From JAKQHY01 sp034429475 (GTDB lineage Bacteria > Chloroflexota > Anaerolineae > B4-G1 > SLSP01): 33,828 nt of DNA. The DNA is taken from positions 1-33,828 of the forward strand of contig DAOUGD010000183.1 in the NCBI GenBank assembly GCA_034429475.1, read 5' to 3'. The translations under genes were made by a program, and so were the position numbers. Below are positions 15,117 to 25,274 of this stretch, piece after piece; the first letter of the stretch is position 1, and the number at the start of each line of letters is the position of its first letter. The notes beneath the pieces are model-generated. The model had not been told where the DNA came from, did no database searches, and saw only the letters and a program-made list of their open reading frames with translations.

Positions 15117-16459
15117 TTTCGTTTATCTTCTTTCTTGTCGAAATTTTGTTCGACGGTGTTTTGAGGCTTGTAGAGCGGACCTTGCGATTCACGTTGATCT
15201 ACGGCATCACCGCCACCAACCGCCACCGGACCGATTACACTGCCGGCGATAGTAGTCATGTGCTGTTCAACTCGCTCAATGAGAACTTGGGGAACCGCAG
15301 GCGTGGTGTGAGCCTCGGTTTGTTCCGGGGTGTTTAGGTGCCCGGCGGTGAGGAACCAATCGCGGTACATCGTTCCAGCAAGACTATACCGCCGCCCTCT
15401 CCCCTCCCCATGGCAATGAACGAGGCCATGGTAGACAAGCGCATCCAGAGCTCCCCTTAATATATTTTGCGTCATCTGGTAGAAATGCTGTCGTATTACA
15501 GGATAAGCAACTGGAGCATTCTGTTCAATCAAAAAACAATAGAGTGCATCCCCGGAACGGTCTAAAGTCTTTGCCCAAGTAGCAAAGTGCTGAGTTCTCT
15601 CATCAAAAGTATCTGCGATATCATAAACATCTTCTGCTGCAACACCCTGAAGTTCGCCATCGAACTCATACCATAATTCGTGAAGAATATACTGAGCCAT
15701 ACAAGGTTGTCCACCAGTTTGCTCCCATATCGCTTCTGCAGCTTGTTCTGAAAGACGATCAGCATTAGGCTTACGAGCAAGAGCCAACGTCGCCTCCCGT
15801 GAGAGCGTATGTAAGAGATAGTGATCAAAAACATTCTCTAGGGGAGAATCTCTTTCTTTAACTTTCGTGTACATCTTTGTGGAGCCAGCCATTACCAGAG
15901 CAATATCTCGTTTGATTGGAGAATTAGTGAGTAAATGCCTTAAATTGGGACGTAAATCTTCCCCCAACTCAAAGGCAAGAATGTTTTCTGATTCATCTAC
16001 CAAAATTACCAATCTTATGAGTTTGCTTTGTTCACCTATTGACTGAAACGCATTGATAAAAGCACTAACAGCTCCTCTTCTGTTCTTCTCTCGGTAACGC
16101 TGTTGTAAGGCCTCAACCATTAACTCAGCTTCTAAACCCCGTTCTATAGCTAAAGCCTTGCCCAATTCCTCTAACACCCATAAAAAGAAATCGTCACTAC
16201 ATGTCAAGAAGTAGCCTCGCTCCTGAAGGTCAAGGCTGCACACTAAAAAACGCCGATCAGTAATAGTTGTACTTTCATCTAACATCCGTTTTAGCTTGTT
16301 GAGCAAACTGGTCTTTCCACATCGCCGCCCACCAAAGATAACTGCTGACAAAGGTATCGGCTCCCTCAATCTACTAACCAGGCGGGCGAGCATCTCCTCA
16401 CGTCCAAAGAACATGCTATCGTTGTCCACAGGTGCGTGGTAATTATATGGATTTTGCAT
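15113..16459 (-). CDS. STAND-type AAA ATPase with C-terminal shared motif (448 aa)
   Basis: FFGREEML (residues 17-24) introduces a STAND/AAA_16-like ATPase. Walker A is GGRRCGKTS (43-51) and Walker B is LVILVDESEN (150-159). WEQTGGQPCMAQYI marks the end of the ATPase core, followed by a winged-helix (residues about 300-370). The tail (406-440) holds the motif GPVAVGGGDAVD ... QGPLYKP ... VEQNF shared with the caspase. It starts 3 bp after the propeller gene stop, with its Shine-Dalgarno GGAGGA inside that gene, and overlaps the caspase by ATGA. I infer an NTP-driven switch between sensor and protease. The N-terminal part of the gene looks more AT-rich than the tail. Confidence 0.88.
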   Translation of the reverse strand: MQNPYNYHAPVDNDSMFFGREEMLARLVSRLREPIPLSAVIFGGRRCGKTSLLNKLKRMLDESTTITDRRFLVCSLDLQERGYFLTCSDDFFLWVLEELGKALAIERGLEAELMVEALQQRYREKNRRGAVSAFINAFQSIGEQSKLIRLVILVDESENILAFELGEDLRPNLRHLLTNSPIKRDIALVMAGSTKMYTKVKERDSPLENVFDHYLLHTLSREATLALARKPNADRLSEQAAEAIWEQTGGQPCMAQYILHELWYEFDGELQGVAAEDVYDIADTFDERTQHFATWAKTLDRSGDALYCFLIEQNAPVAYPVIRQHFYQMTQNILRGALDALVYHGLVHCHGEGRGRRYSLAGTMYRDWFLTAGHLNTPEQTEAHTTPAVPQVLIERVEQHMTTIAGSVIGPVAVGGGDAVDQRESQGPLYKPQNTVEQNFDKKEDKRK

Positions 16460-16462
16460 TAG

Positions 16463-19400
16463 TCAGTCCTCCAATCCTAGTTCCATCCAACGAATCCAAT
16501 CGCGAAAAACCGGCCAAGCGATAACGTAGCCGCTTTTATCATAGCGAATCAGTGTGTATTGCTCTAGTGCCTTCAATGCGGCCATCGGCGCTTGACGTTG
16601 TGCAGAAGGCAACAATTGAGTGCGTGGAACAGCCCTTGGTGCTTCTGCCAACACACGCAATATATCACGTTGCATATCATTCAGCCGTTCATTGCATAAT
16701 TCGCTGAAATAGGCGTCACTGACAAAAAAGCTCTCAACAGCTACCCTCGCTTGATTTTCTGTGATAGTCACCGCAGCACGACCAAGCCGACCTTCTACTG
16801 CCCAGCTACATATCTGCCGGGTGACAAACGGTTGCCCCCCCCCCACCGAGGTTAGCAATTGCAATGCCTCAGTCTCATACTTTACTCCCATCTGCGAACC
16901 CAGGCTCTCGATCATTTCCCATACATTATCAGGTTCCATAGGTGGCATCCATACTTCATGCAGAGCACGGTAAAGCACGTTGTCATGCCCTGCCCAACGC
17001 TCAGTACGGTTGAGTGCTGGATTTACACCGACGACTAAGAAGTCCAACAATTTATCCAGATTAGCTACTCGCAGCTGTCCAAAAAAAGTCCTAAAACCTT
17101 CATAATCTGGCATCTCATCAGTAGGTAATAGCCGGTCAACCTCATCTATGATAAGAAGCATACGTTTGCCTTCCCGAGGTTTATCTAATGCATTATGAAG
17201 CTTTCGCAAATCGTGAAGGAAATCCTCATTGCTTAACGAGGCAAAGTCAGCCTCCAACCTGAGTTTCAAGTCTGGAAAGGCGAGTTTCGGATAAATATGC
17301 TTGATGCTTTCTATAAAGGAATTGATGATGCGTGGGTAAAAAACTTGTATTCCTTCTTGGAGGCTAGTTGCTTGAGTATCTACAAAAGCAACAGGCCGCT
17401 TTTGTACCAACTGTCCCTGAAGCCGTTGGACGAGTGAGGTTTTGCCTACTTTGCGTAGGCCAAAGAGACCTACTGGATGCCCGGCATTTAATAAATTTAC
17501 AATTTCCTGAAGTACCCGTTCACGTCCAAAAAACGAAAGGTCATCACTAACTGGCGCGCTAATTGCATAAAGATTTTGTTGCCCCGTCGCCTGACTAATT
17601 TCGTTTTCCAAAATCCGGATAGCTGTATCACTGGACCCAATCTGGTTAAACAAGGAACTATCTATAGGTATAATGGGTAACCCTTCTTGTCGTTGTCGAA
17701 TTTCATACATGCGAAAGCGAGCACTCGGGTCGGGTCTCTGTTGACTGATTACAAGTGCTACCCGATGGGTTGAAGCTATATCTATAATATATTCTTTTTG
17801 AGAGGCCAGGATTTCTTCGAAGTCATCAGCCGTTGGAGCACGTTCGGCAATCACACGCATATAAATTGAGCCATAATGTAGTAATGGGTGATTACTCCCC
17901 TGTGGAATTAGCAACTTTGATCGAACATCGAGATGTCGGATCTCATAACGTGCCTGAGTGAAAAAGTTCTGAACAGGTTCGTAGAGTGGTTGTTGTACAC
18001 GAATTTGTTCAGCAAGTTTCGCAACCTCTCTTTTTATGGTCAATGCATTTAAAAGCCTGTACAGTAACGCTTTGTCCCAATAGATGAAACAATAATAATT
18101 ATTTTTATTTTTTTGCAGCACACCCTCTCTGCCTAGATATTCTAATGCTCCATCAACTTGTTCTTTTGTACAAAAGGCCTGAATGGCTTGTGTCTGTAAT
18201 TTTACATGAAGAACCTCGCCGCTCACATGACGTTTTAGTACAGGAATAACTAGGGGAATGATTTTTTGTAAAGGATCTTCTTGAATAGCATCCCGCCATT
18301 TATTATACTTAAGATAAGCGCGCGCATAGCGCACTCCCCCAACCATGACTATTCCCATTCCAACAAAACTCACAAACATGATAATATGGAATCTAAAGTT
18401 TCTTTGAATATAGAGATCCCGCTTTATAACAGAAGTATGTCCAAAAGCGTCCGTTGCCGTTAGCGACAACTCATAAGTACCTTCGGGTAGTGAAGTCAGT
18501 AACCCTAGACTCCACTTGTTGCCAAGAGAAGATGTCATAGTGTTTGAAGTTTCTACATTGCCACCTTCGATAGATTCAATAAAACCATTCTCTCTTTTGA
18601 TGACGGTAGAAGAAAGGGTAATTGTGTAGTTGATTTGTTTAGAGTCAGCTATAAGATGGAATCCTGTAAATTTTGGTGCAATATTGCTTACATTAAGCAA
18701 GTTTTCTGACCAATCTTCTAATTCTACCCATCGGACTCCAGGTCTGAGGCCGAACGCAGTAAGTTGTCCCTCGCCACTAGACCCTTGAACAGTTAGTGGT
18801 ACTAGAAGCGGAGCCGTTTTAAAAGTCTCCCAAGTTGTTCCACCATCAACGCTATAATTTATCCCGTCTCCCCAGGTTCCCGTCCAGATTGTACCTGCTT
18901 GGTTTCCGTGTATAGAGGTAATCTCTTTTACCGCTGGGTGAGCAACCCTATGCCAGCTTTCCCCACCATCTGAACTTTGAACCACAACTCCCTCATCAGT
19001 GTATACCCAAACTGTTCCATCAGAATTTGCCCACAATCCCGTAATTTCATTTGCCCCCAATTCCTTATCGGTATCGAGTTTTTCCCAATTCGCACCATTA
19101 TCGGTAATACGGATGACATCAAATCTCGTGGTCGCCCATATTGTTCCAGCATTATTGCCCCATAATGAAGTAATATGTATAGAACCTAGCTTATCAACAT
19201 TTGTAAAGGCTTGCCCATCTCTTTCCCCAGCAACACCATAACTGATTCCACCGTCCTGGGTGCTAACCCATATCGTTCCATCATTATCCCCCCATATCGC
19301 CGTAATTTTCTCATCTTCCAAACCATTCGCTTTTGTATAAGTCTGCCAGTGTTCCCCGTAGTCATAACTCGCACTGATTCCATTACTTGAAGTACCTACC

Positions 19401-21757
19401 CATATAGTTTCGTTTATGTCTACCCATATTGCCGTAACATTGTTAGAAGCTAGTCCATGGGTTGTTGTAAAAGTTCGCCAGCTTATACCATTGTCAGGGC
19501 TATAACTAACCCCACCATTTTGTGTACCGATGCATACCACCTCATCTCCATCACTCCATATAGCAGTAATTTGATTATCTCCAAGACCATGGGCAGTAGT
19601 AAAAGTCCGCCAATCCTTGCCTTGGTTAGTTGTATAACTAACACCCTTGGATGTTCCTACCCACACTGACGTTACATTACTCCATATGGTTTTGATGAAA
19701 TTAGATCCCAACGTTCTATTCGTATTGACAAACTGCCAACCCATTTCATTATCTGCATAATATCCCAATCCACCATCTTCGGCACTTATCCAGGTTGTAC
19801 CCTGAGCATCTTCCCATATGGACAAAATGTTGTTGGAACTCAGGCCTTCAGCGACTCGAAACGTTTCCCATTGCATCCCATCATCATCACTACGGCTAAT
19901 TCCACCATTTTTAGTGGCGACCCAGACAGTACCGCTTTCGTTTCCCCATATTGCCTGTATATAATCACTTCCTAAGTTATCCGCAGTGAAAATTCGCCAA
20001 GTCCTCCCCCCATCACTGCTGTAACTCACACCACCTCCCCAAGTCCCCACCCATATTGAATTTGCACCATCTCCCCAAATTGCAGAGATATGGTTAGTTT
20101 TCAAAGTGGGAGATACGGTAATAGTATACCAACTATGACCATCACTGCTACGACTGAGCCCATTTGCTGTTCCAGCCCACATTGTGCCCGACCCGTCTCC
20201 CCATATCGTCAAAACAATATCATCAGCCAGTCCATCTTTTTCGGTAAAAATCTCACAACTAGAAGGAATATTCATAGGAGAGCAACGGTTTATTCCATTG
20301 CCGTTTGTAGTCACCCATATTGTCCCCACATTATCTCCCCACAACGCAGTTACATCATTAGAACTTAAGCCATTAGATGTAGTAAAAGTTTGCCAACTAG
20401 CTCCCCCATCATCACTGCGACTGATACCGCCCCCCAAAGTTCCCACCCATATCGTATCCTTTCCATCTCCCCATATTGTTTTAACATTATCAGAACCCAA
20501 CCCGTGTACTTTAGTAAATGTTTGCCAACTCTTTCCACGATCATCGCTGCGGCTAATACCACTATCTTTTGTACCAACCCATAATGTATTAGTATCTGGA
20601 TCCACCCACCCAACTTGGACAGTATAGGTCGCGAGCTGATTAGAAATACGTGGTTTAACAAAGTTTGGACTCAAAGACGGCCCAGAATATTCCATTCCGC
20701 TTAGTCCCGTCAATGTACCTAACCAAATGGTGTCCACATGTGATGCTAAAACCACATGTACATTGTTATCAAGTAATTCACTACTCAAAGTATTAACGCG
20801 ATACCAACGATCTTCAATAATGCTGAAACGGCTAGCTCCCCCACCATCAGTAGACACCCATAAGTAACGACCAGTAGGGTCAAGAGAAAGGTCAGTTATA
20901 GGATAGTTAGGCAATCCTGCCTTGCCATACCCCCAAGTATTCCAAGTACCATCAGGATTTAGCACAGCTAAACCGCCAGCAGTGCCTATCCATACGCGCC
21001 CATCGGTACTCAATGCCAGGGCATGAACATTATTACTGGGCAACCTGAAGGCTGACTGATTGGAAGCCTCAGCGTAAAAAGCAGACCAAGTTTCAGAAGT
21101 GAGGTTTAGCATACCTAAACCGTTACTCGTGGCAGTCCACAAAGTATCTTGTTTGGTATCATAAACCAGGTCACGAACTTCGAGAGCGGGCAAACCATCA
21201 ACATAAGCATGCCAGGTTATACCATCGTAGTATGCCAAACCAGCAGTAGTTCCTGCCCATACCTCATTGTTTTTACCTAAGACAAAACTAAGTACATCAT
21301 TGGAGGGCAAGCCAGCAGCAGTAGTAAAGACATTCCAGGTGTCATCCTGGCGATTGATAGGTGTAGCGGCATAATTTAGCCGCGCTACACCAGCATCAGT
21401 CGCAATCCACAATTCGCCAGTTTTCTGTCCTTTGACAATAGCGCGCACATTGTTACTGGGAAGCTCACTGTTAGTGACAGTATAAGCTATCCAATCATAG
21501 CCATTAGTGTAACTGACACCAGCATCAGTACCAATCCATAACCCAGGAGTATCAAAGTCTGTAGAGCTATCCTCAGTATAGGCAATGGCTTGGATAGTAT
21601 TAGACAAAAGTTCGCTATTAGAGGTACTATAGTGACGCCAGTAATTATCACTCTCTTTTTGTGCCACAATTGACGGAGGTTGTGTCCACCCGCACATTAG
21701 AACTCCCAAACATAAGAGCAAACAGACGATTTGGTTCAGAGTCTTGTGTTTCATCAT
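16463..21757 (-). CDS. Secreted 21-repeat beta-propeller sensor with transmembrane helix and cytoplasmic STAND ATPase (1764 aa)
   Basis: A signal peptide (residues 1-33, core IVCLLLCLGVLMCG) leads into 21 propeller repeats (about 45-1015) of the type 'LxSNxVxAI...LWIGTxxG'. Many of the later repeats carry Asp-box-like ends such as SRSDDGGASW. An immunoglobulin-like region resembling Y_Y_Y follows (about 1025-1115), then a transmembrane helix (1124-1142). Inside the cell come a winged-helix-like segment (1175-1225), an alpha/beta region, and an ATPase with FFGRERVL (1408-1415), Walker A GLRKVGKTS (1431-1441 region), Walker B LLIIDEVDR and a final winged helix. The front half matches hybrid two-component sensors, but the kinase is replaced by a STAND ATPase. 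GGAG precedes the double ATG at 21757. The gene is visibly AT-rich against its surroundings. Confidence 0.88.
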   Translation of the reverse strand: MMKHKTLNQIVCLLLCLGVLMCGWTQPPSIVAQKESDNYWRHYSTSNSELLSNTIQAIAYTEDSSTDFDTPGLWIGTDAGVSYTNGYDWIAYTVTNSELPSNNVRAIVKGQKTGELWIATDAGVARLNYAATPINRQDDTWNVFTTAAGLPSNDVLSFVLGKNNEVWAGTTAGLAYYDGITWHAYVDGLPALEVRDLVYDTKQDTLWTATSNGLGMLNLTSETWSAFYAEASNQSAFRLPSNNVHALALSTDGRVWIGTAGGLAVLNPDGTWNTWGYGKAGLPNYPITDLSLDPTGRYLWVSTDGGGASRFSIIEDRWYRVNTLSSELLDNNVHVVLASHVDTIWLGTLTGLSGMEYSGPSLSPNFVKPRISNQLATYTVQVGWVDPDTNTLWVGTKDSGISRSDDRGKSWQTFTKVHGLGSDNVKTIWGDGKDTIWVGTLGGGISRSDDGGASWQTFTTSNGLSSNDVTALWGDNVGTIWVTTNGNGINRCSPMNIPSSCEIFTEKDGLADDIVLTIWGDGSGTMWAGTANGLSRSSDGHSWYTITVSPTLKTNHISAIWGDGANSIWVGTWGGGVSYSSDGGRTWRIFTADNLGSDYIQAIWGNESGTVWVATKNGGISRSDDDGMQWETFRVAEGLSSNNILSIWEDAQGTTWISAEDGGLGYYADNEMGWQFVNTNRTLGSNFIKTIWSNVTSVWVGTSKGVSYTTNQGKDWRTFTTAHGLGDNQITAIWSDGDEVVCIGTQNGGVSYSPDNGISWRTFTTTHGLASNNVTAIWVDINETIWVGTSSNGISASYDYGEHWQTYTKANGLEDEKITAIWGDNDGTIWVSTQDGGISYGVAGERDGQAFTNVDKLGSIHITSLWGNNAGTIWATTRFDVIRITDNGANWEKLDTDKELGANEITGLWANSDGTVWVYTDEGVVVQSSDGGESWHRVAHPAVKEITSIHGNQAGTIWTGTWGDGINYSVDGGTTWETFKTAPLLVPLTVQGSSGEGQLTAFGLRPGVRWVELEDWSENLLNVSNIAPKFTGFHLIADSKQINYTITLSSTVIKRENGFIESIEGGNVETSNTMTSSLGNKWSLGLLTSLPEGTYELSLTATDAFGHTSVIKRDLYIQRNFRFHIIMFVSFVGMGIVMVGGVRYARAYLKYNKWRDAIQEDPLQKIIPLVIPVLKRHVSGEVLHVKLQTQAIQAFCTKEQVDGALEYLGREGVLQKNKNNYYCFIYWDKALLYRLLNALTIKREVAKLAEQIRVQQPLYEPVQNFFTQARYEIRHLDVRSKLLIPQGSNHPLLHYGSIYMRVIAERAPTADDFEEILASQKEYIIDIASTHRVALVISQQRPDPSARFRMYEIRQRQEGLPIIPIDSSLFNQIGSSDTAIRILENEISQATGQQNLYAISAPVSDDLSFFGRERVLQEIVNLLNAGHPVGLFGLRKVGKTSLVQRLQGQLVQKRPVAFVDTQATSLQEGIQVFYPRIINSFIESIKHIYPKLAFPDLKLRLEADFASLSNEDFLHDLRKLHNALDKPREGKRMLLIIDEVDRLLPTDEMPDYEGFRTFFGQLRVANLDKLLDFLVVGVNPALNRTERWAGHDNVLYRALHEVWMPPMEPDNVWEMIESLGSQMGVKYETEALQLLTSVGGGQPFVTRQICSWAVEGRLGRAAVTITENQARVAVESFFVSDAYFSELCNERLNDMQRDILRVLAEAPRAVPRTQLLPSAQRQAPMAALKALEQYTLIRYDKSGYVIAWPVFRDWIRWMELGLED
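16835..16844 (-). repeat. G10 homopolymer tract in the ATPase coding sequence
   Basis: Ten consecutive G on the coding strand encode the glycines of SVGGGQPFV in the STAND ATPase part of the propeller sensor. Slippage by one base would truncate the protein within its last 125 residues or so. The tract sits in a conserved GGxP-type motif. Confidence 0.6.
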
Positions 21758-21769
21758 AAAAGTTACTCC

Positions 21770-22018
21770 TCAATCTCCGTTACCTACTCCCGAATCTCCC
21801 GCGGTGCCATCTACAGCCTGCACGAGGGCATCCAGTGCCGCGAAGATGGCGGAGCAGGTAGCCCGCAGGCCGGTGAGCAAGTGGACTTGCGATAGCGGGT
21901 AGGTACAGCAGCCTCCGTCGCGCAAGATTGTTGCCAGGCTCTTGGCGTCGTCTACGGTGTTGAGCAAGTCGGCGCCAACGCCAATGAGTAAGGCGTGGCC
22001 ATGTTGAAAGTTGGACAT
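21770..22018 (-). pseudogene. Truncated caspase remnant (82 codons, no catalytic residues)
   Basis: The first 60 or so residues (HGHALLIGVGADLLNTVDDA, then LATILRD and YPLSQVHLLTG) align with the start of the complete caspase at 15116. The sequence then degenerates before the position of the SGHG motif and stops 12 bp before the propeller gene start. Catalytic His and Cys are absent. It is most likely the 5' remnant of a second caspase gene lost by deletion when the AT-rich propeller gene joined the cluster. A free regulatory N-terminal fragment cannot be excluded. Confidence 0.8.
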
Positions 22019-22136
22019 TGTAGACTTCCTTGAAAATTTGGGGATATGCCGACCACGAATAGCTTACGAATACACGAATAAGTTGCCCACCATTCGTGCA
22101 TTCGCCCCCGATTTGCGAGTAGCTCTCCACGTGATT
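22019..22136. other. Spacer with CACGAAT-type repeats
   Basis: The 118-bp gap between the NACHT gene end and the truncated caspase contains CACGAATAG, TACGAATACACGAAT and the inverted CATTCGTGCATTCG. Similar ATTCGTG units recur in the gap near 27005-27032. They look like copies of a short dispersed repeat rather than a promoter. A GGAAG lies 8 bp before ATG 22018. Confidence 0.4.
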
Positions 22137-25100
22137 TTACTTCAGCCTGCGACGCATTTTCTCCATTACTAAACCCAGGCATGCGCTCAGGCCCACTCCG
22201 CCCCCAATAACCAGCGTCGCTGCCCATAACGGTTGCGCCTGGAAGAAAGGTAGAAGTTGCGCCTCCAGCACTTTACCTGCCGGCGAGATCAACGCGCCAA
22301 TTAACGCAACCAGCCCGACCACCAGAAGCACCAGTGCGCCCCTTCTTAATCTTCCTGCCCAGATCTGCCGAGTTGAGAGCGGCGACGGTTGTAGCGGATC
22401 CTGCCAGGCGGAGGCTGCCGTACGGATAGCGCTCTCCCGCTCCATAATCAAAGCAAGAAGGTCGGGAAGGTTCGCTCTCACCACCACACGGCGCAGGCGG
22501 TGTAGTCTTCTTAGCCAGACGCGGCATTCTTGTGGTTCGGTAGGCGGCTTCAGGCGGGTGAGGAGAGGCGTCAACGACCATTCAATAGGCTGGCGCGCCC
22601 ATCTCATACGCCGTAAGGCAGTGGTCAGATCGGGGATGGCGGTCACATCGCCGATATCCCCAAGTGCCCATGCCGCAGACAAACACACGCTCTTATACCT
22701 ACCTCGTAGGGCAGCGCGCAGGACAGGTGCAGCAGCCAAGTCGCCGATCTCCCCCAGCGCTTTCGCCGCAGCCATACGCACATACTGGTCCTTATCGCGT
22801 AGGGCAGCGCTGAGATCAGGTATAGTAGTTGGGTCGCCAATTATTCCCAGCGCCTCCACTGCACCCCGGCGCGCACGCCAATTCTCATTCCGCAGGGCGG
22901 AGATGAGGTAAGGCATGGTGGCTTTGTCGCTGCACCTCTCCAGCGCCGCCCTCGCAGCCTCATGCACATTCGCGGTCTCATCCTGTAAAGCAGCGATGAG
23001 GGCAAGTGCAGCCGCCTTATCACCGATGTTCCCTAGTGCCTCCGCCGCAGCCTGACGAAAAAATATATCTTTATCCTGTAGGGCGGTTATAAGGGAGGGC
23101 ACAGCGGCTTTATTGCCAATCTTTCCCAACGCCTCCGCTGCAACCTTGCGCACATCTGCATCCTTATCCCGCAGGGCGGCGCTGAGAGTGGGTACAGCGG
23201 CTGGATCGCCGATCTTACCCAACGCCCTGACTACAGCCCAGCGCACATCCATATCTTCATCTCGCAAAGCAGCGATGAGAACAGGTACGACGGTCGGATC
23301 GCCAGTTTCCCCTAATGCCTCCGCTGCAACCTGACGCACCCACACATCTTTACCCTGTAGGGCGACAATGAGGTGTGGCGTAGCAGCTGAGGCGCAAATT
23401 CTACCCAACGCTTCCCCTACAACCTGACGTATCCATCCACTCTCATTCCGCAGAACAGTGCTGAGGACGGGAACAGTATCCCAGCCGCCGATCTTCGCCA
23501 GCGCCTGCACTACACGCGAGCGCACCCACTGAGACTTGTCGTGCAGGTTACCGATACGGCTAGGGTTGGCAACTGGGATGATTTTCTCCGGCGACTCTAC
23601 GGTGCGTGGATATCCCTGCTTATCGCTGTTCCGTAGGACAGCGATAAGGCTGGGAATGGCAGCCGGACCAATTTTCTCCAACGCCTCAGCCGCAGCTTGA
23701 TGCACATTCATATACTCATCCCACAGGGCAGCACTAAGGTCGTCCACCGCGTCCGGGTTACCGATTTCTCCTAACACCTCCGCTGCAGCTTGCCTTGCGT
23801 TATTTCCTCCCTCTCGGAGAGTATAGATGAGATAAGGCACGATAACCGGGTCATCAATATTTTCCAAGATCTGCATGGCCGATTGGTTCTTCCATTCCCG
23901 ACAGTACCCTGTCCACAGAACACCGATAAGCTTGGGCAATAAAGACCCTTGTACGGTTTGCCACCAACCACCTTCGACTGCTAGATGGGCAGCTAGAAGG
24001 ATGTCGCGCTGCAAAAGGTACTCATACGAACTCCTCGCACCATGAACACGGTGAATGAGATTGATCGCCTGCGCCTCTGGTAACAAGCCAGCCAGCAGGG
24101 CCAGCGGTTCCCGCCACTCCGGCAGGTGCAAACGCGGGCGCAAGAAATCGAAAGTGCGTTGCGGATTTACCTCCCAAGCTCGCTGCAAATGCCGGGCAAC
24201 GAAGTATTCCCGCAATGTCTGATGGGCGAAAATGTACCCCCCGTGTCCGCCAGGCAGGTGGGCGATCAGGCCGGTCTTTTCCTCAAGGAGTTTCAGCAGA
24301 GTCTTCGCCTCATTTTGCCCCTGCGTCATTCTATCCTCAAGAATCCAGCACAATGTTTTCTCTTCATTGTCCCCGCCTCGTTGCAAGTGCCAGGCCAGCA
24401 TTTCTAGCACCTCCAGAACAATATCCTTTTGCCCTGCGGGCGCACCACGCTGCCCGGCGCGCCTCCACATTTCCTCCACATGACGTGTGTAGAGATCGGC
24501 GCGGTTGGGGGCAATCTCCCCGGTGAGGGCGTAGGTCTCGGCAGAGAGGCGCAAAAGCAAAGGATTATTCATGATCGGGCGCATGGCCGGGCGAGCCTGC
24601 ATTTGCTCAAGCAATTTGGCGGCATGGATTTCGGCCTCCTGTGCCCATTCTCTTTTTAAAGCTGCCAGCCACCCCGTCAGGAAAGGCAGGGCTTCCTTTT
24701 CTGAGTCTTCAAAGGGTTGAATGGTGAATTCCACCATTCCAGCCAGGGAGGCAAACCCGGTTAGGCGGGAGGTCAGCACCACACGGGTCTGCCACCCATA
24801 AGGAGAGCAGAGAAAATTTTCAATTTTGCGGCGCACGGCAGGGCGCTGTGCATCCGATACTTCATCCAGTCCATCTAACAACACCAGCAACTTATCATCC
24901 CAAAATTCCACCAGCGCGCGTGCCTCTTTCGGCTCGCAGTTCAGGCGTTGGCGCACCTCGCTAACCAGAACATCCTTGAGGACAATTTCATCATTCCCTA
25001 GTCTGGACATCACGGCCTGGAGGGTGATCAGGACGGGGTAGCGAATCTCGGACATGTCCAAGCGAGGGACATTCTTATCCGTGAAGGAGAGGCCAATAAA

Positions 25101-25256
25101 TTGCAACGCGGTGGACTTCCCTACCCCTGGCTCACCCAGAAGAACCAGGTGTGCCGCCTGTCGCAAGGCTTCTCCCAGAGATATAGGCGAATGAGAAGCG
25201 AGCACCCTCTCCATGTCCGGGCCGGCACCCGCCAGATATTTCGGATTTGGCTCCAT
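22137..25256 (-). pseudogene. NACHT-HEAT-transmembrane protein, 3' fragment cut off by ISAzo13 insertion (1039 codons)
   Basis: The NACHT NTPase has Walker A GEPGVGKST (residues 41-49) and Walker B LLVLLDGLDEV (123-133). NNPLLLRLSAE and FAHQTLREYFVARHL are typical NACHT landmarks. From about 470 to 880 there are PBS-lyase/HEAT repeats (DAVPxLIxALRDxDxxVRxxAAEALGxIGD). Two hydrophobic helices (about 974-992 and 1010-1029) and a basic tail end the protein, suggesting a membrane-attached receptor. The frame stays open upstream of ATG 25256 to the TTA codon at 25277, where the insertion begins. Joined to the fragment at 26594-26947 it gives 1163 residues. With no good ribosome site at 25256 it is probably not made efficiently. 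Confidence 0.85.
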
Positions 25257-25274
25257 ATCGCCACGCGTGAAAGC

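Noticed and set aside
18900..21600. Repetitive DNA resembling a satellite or CRISPR array
   Set aside because: The periodicity comes from propeller repeats in the coding sequence, with variable spacing and sequence and no constant repeat unit.
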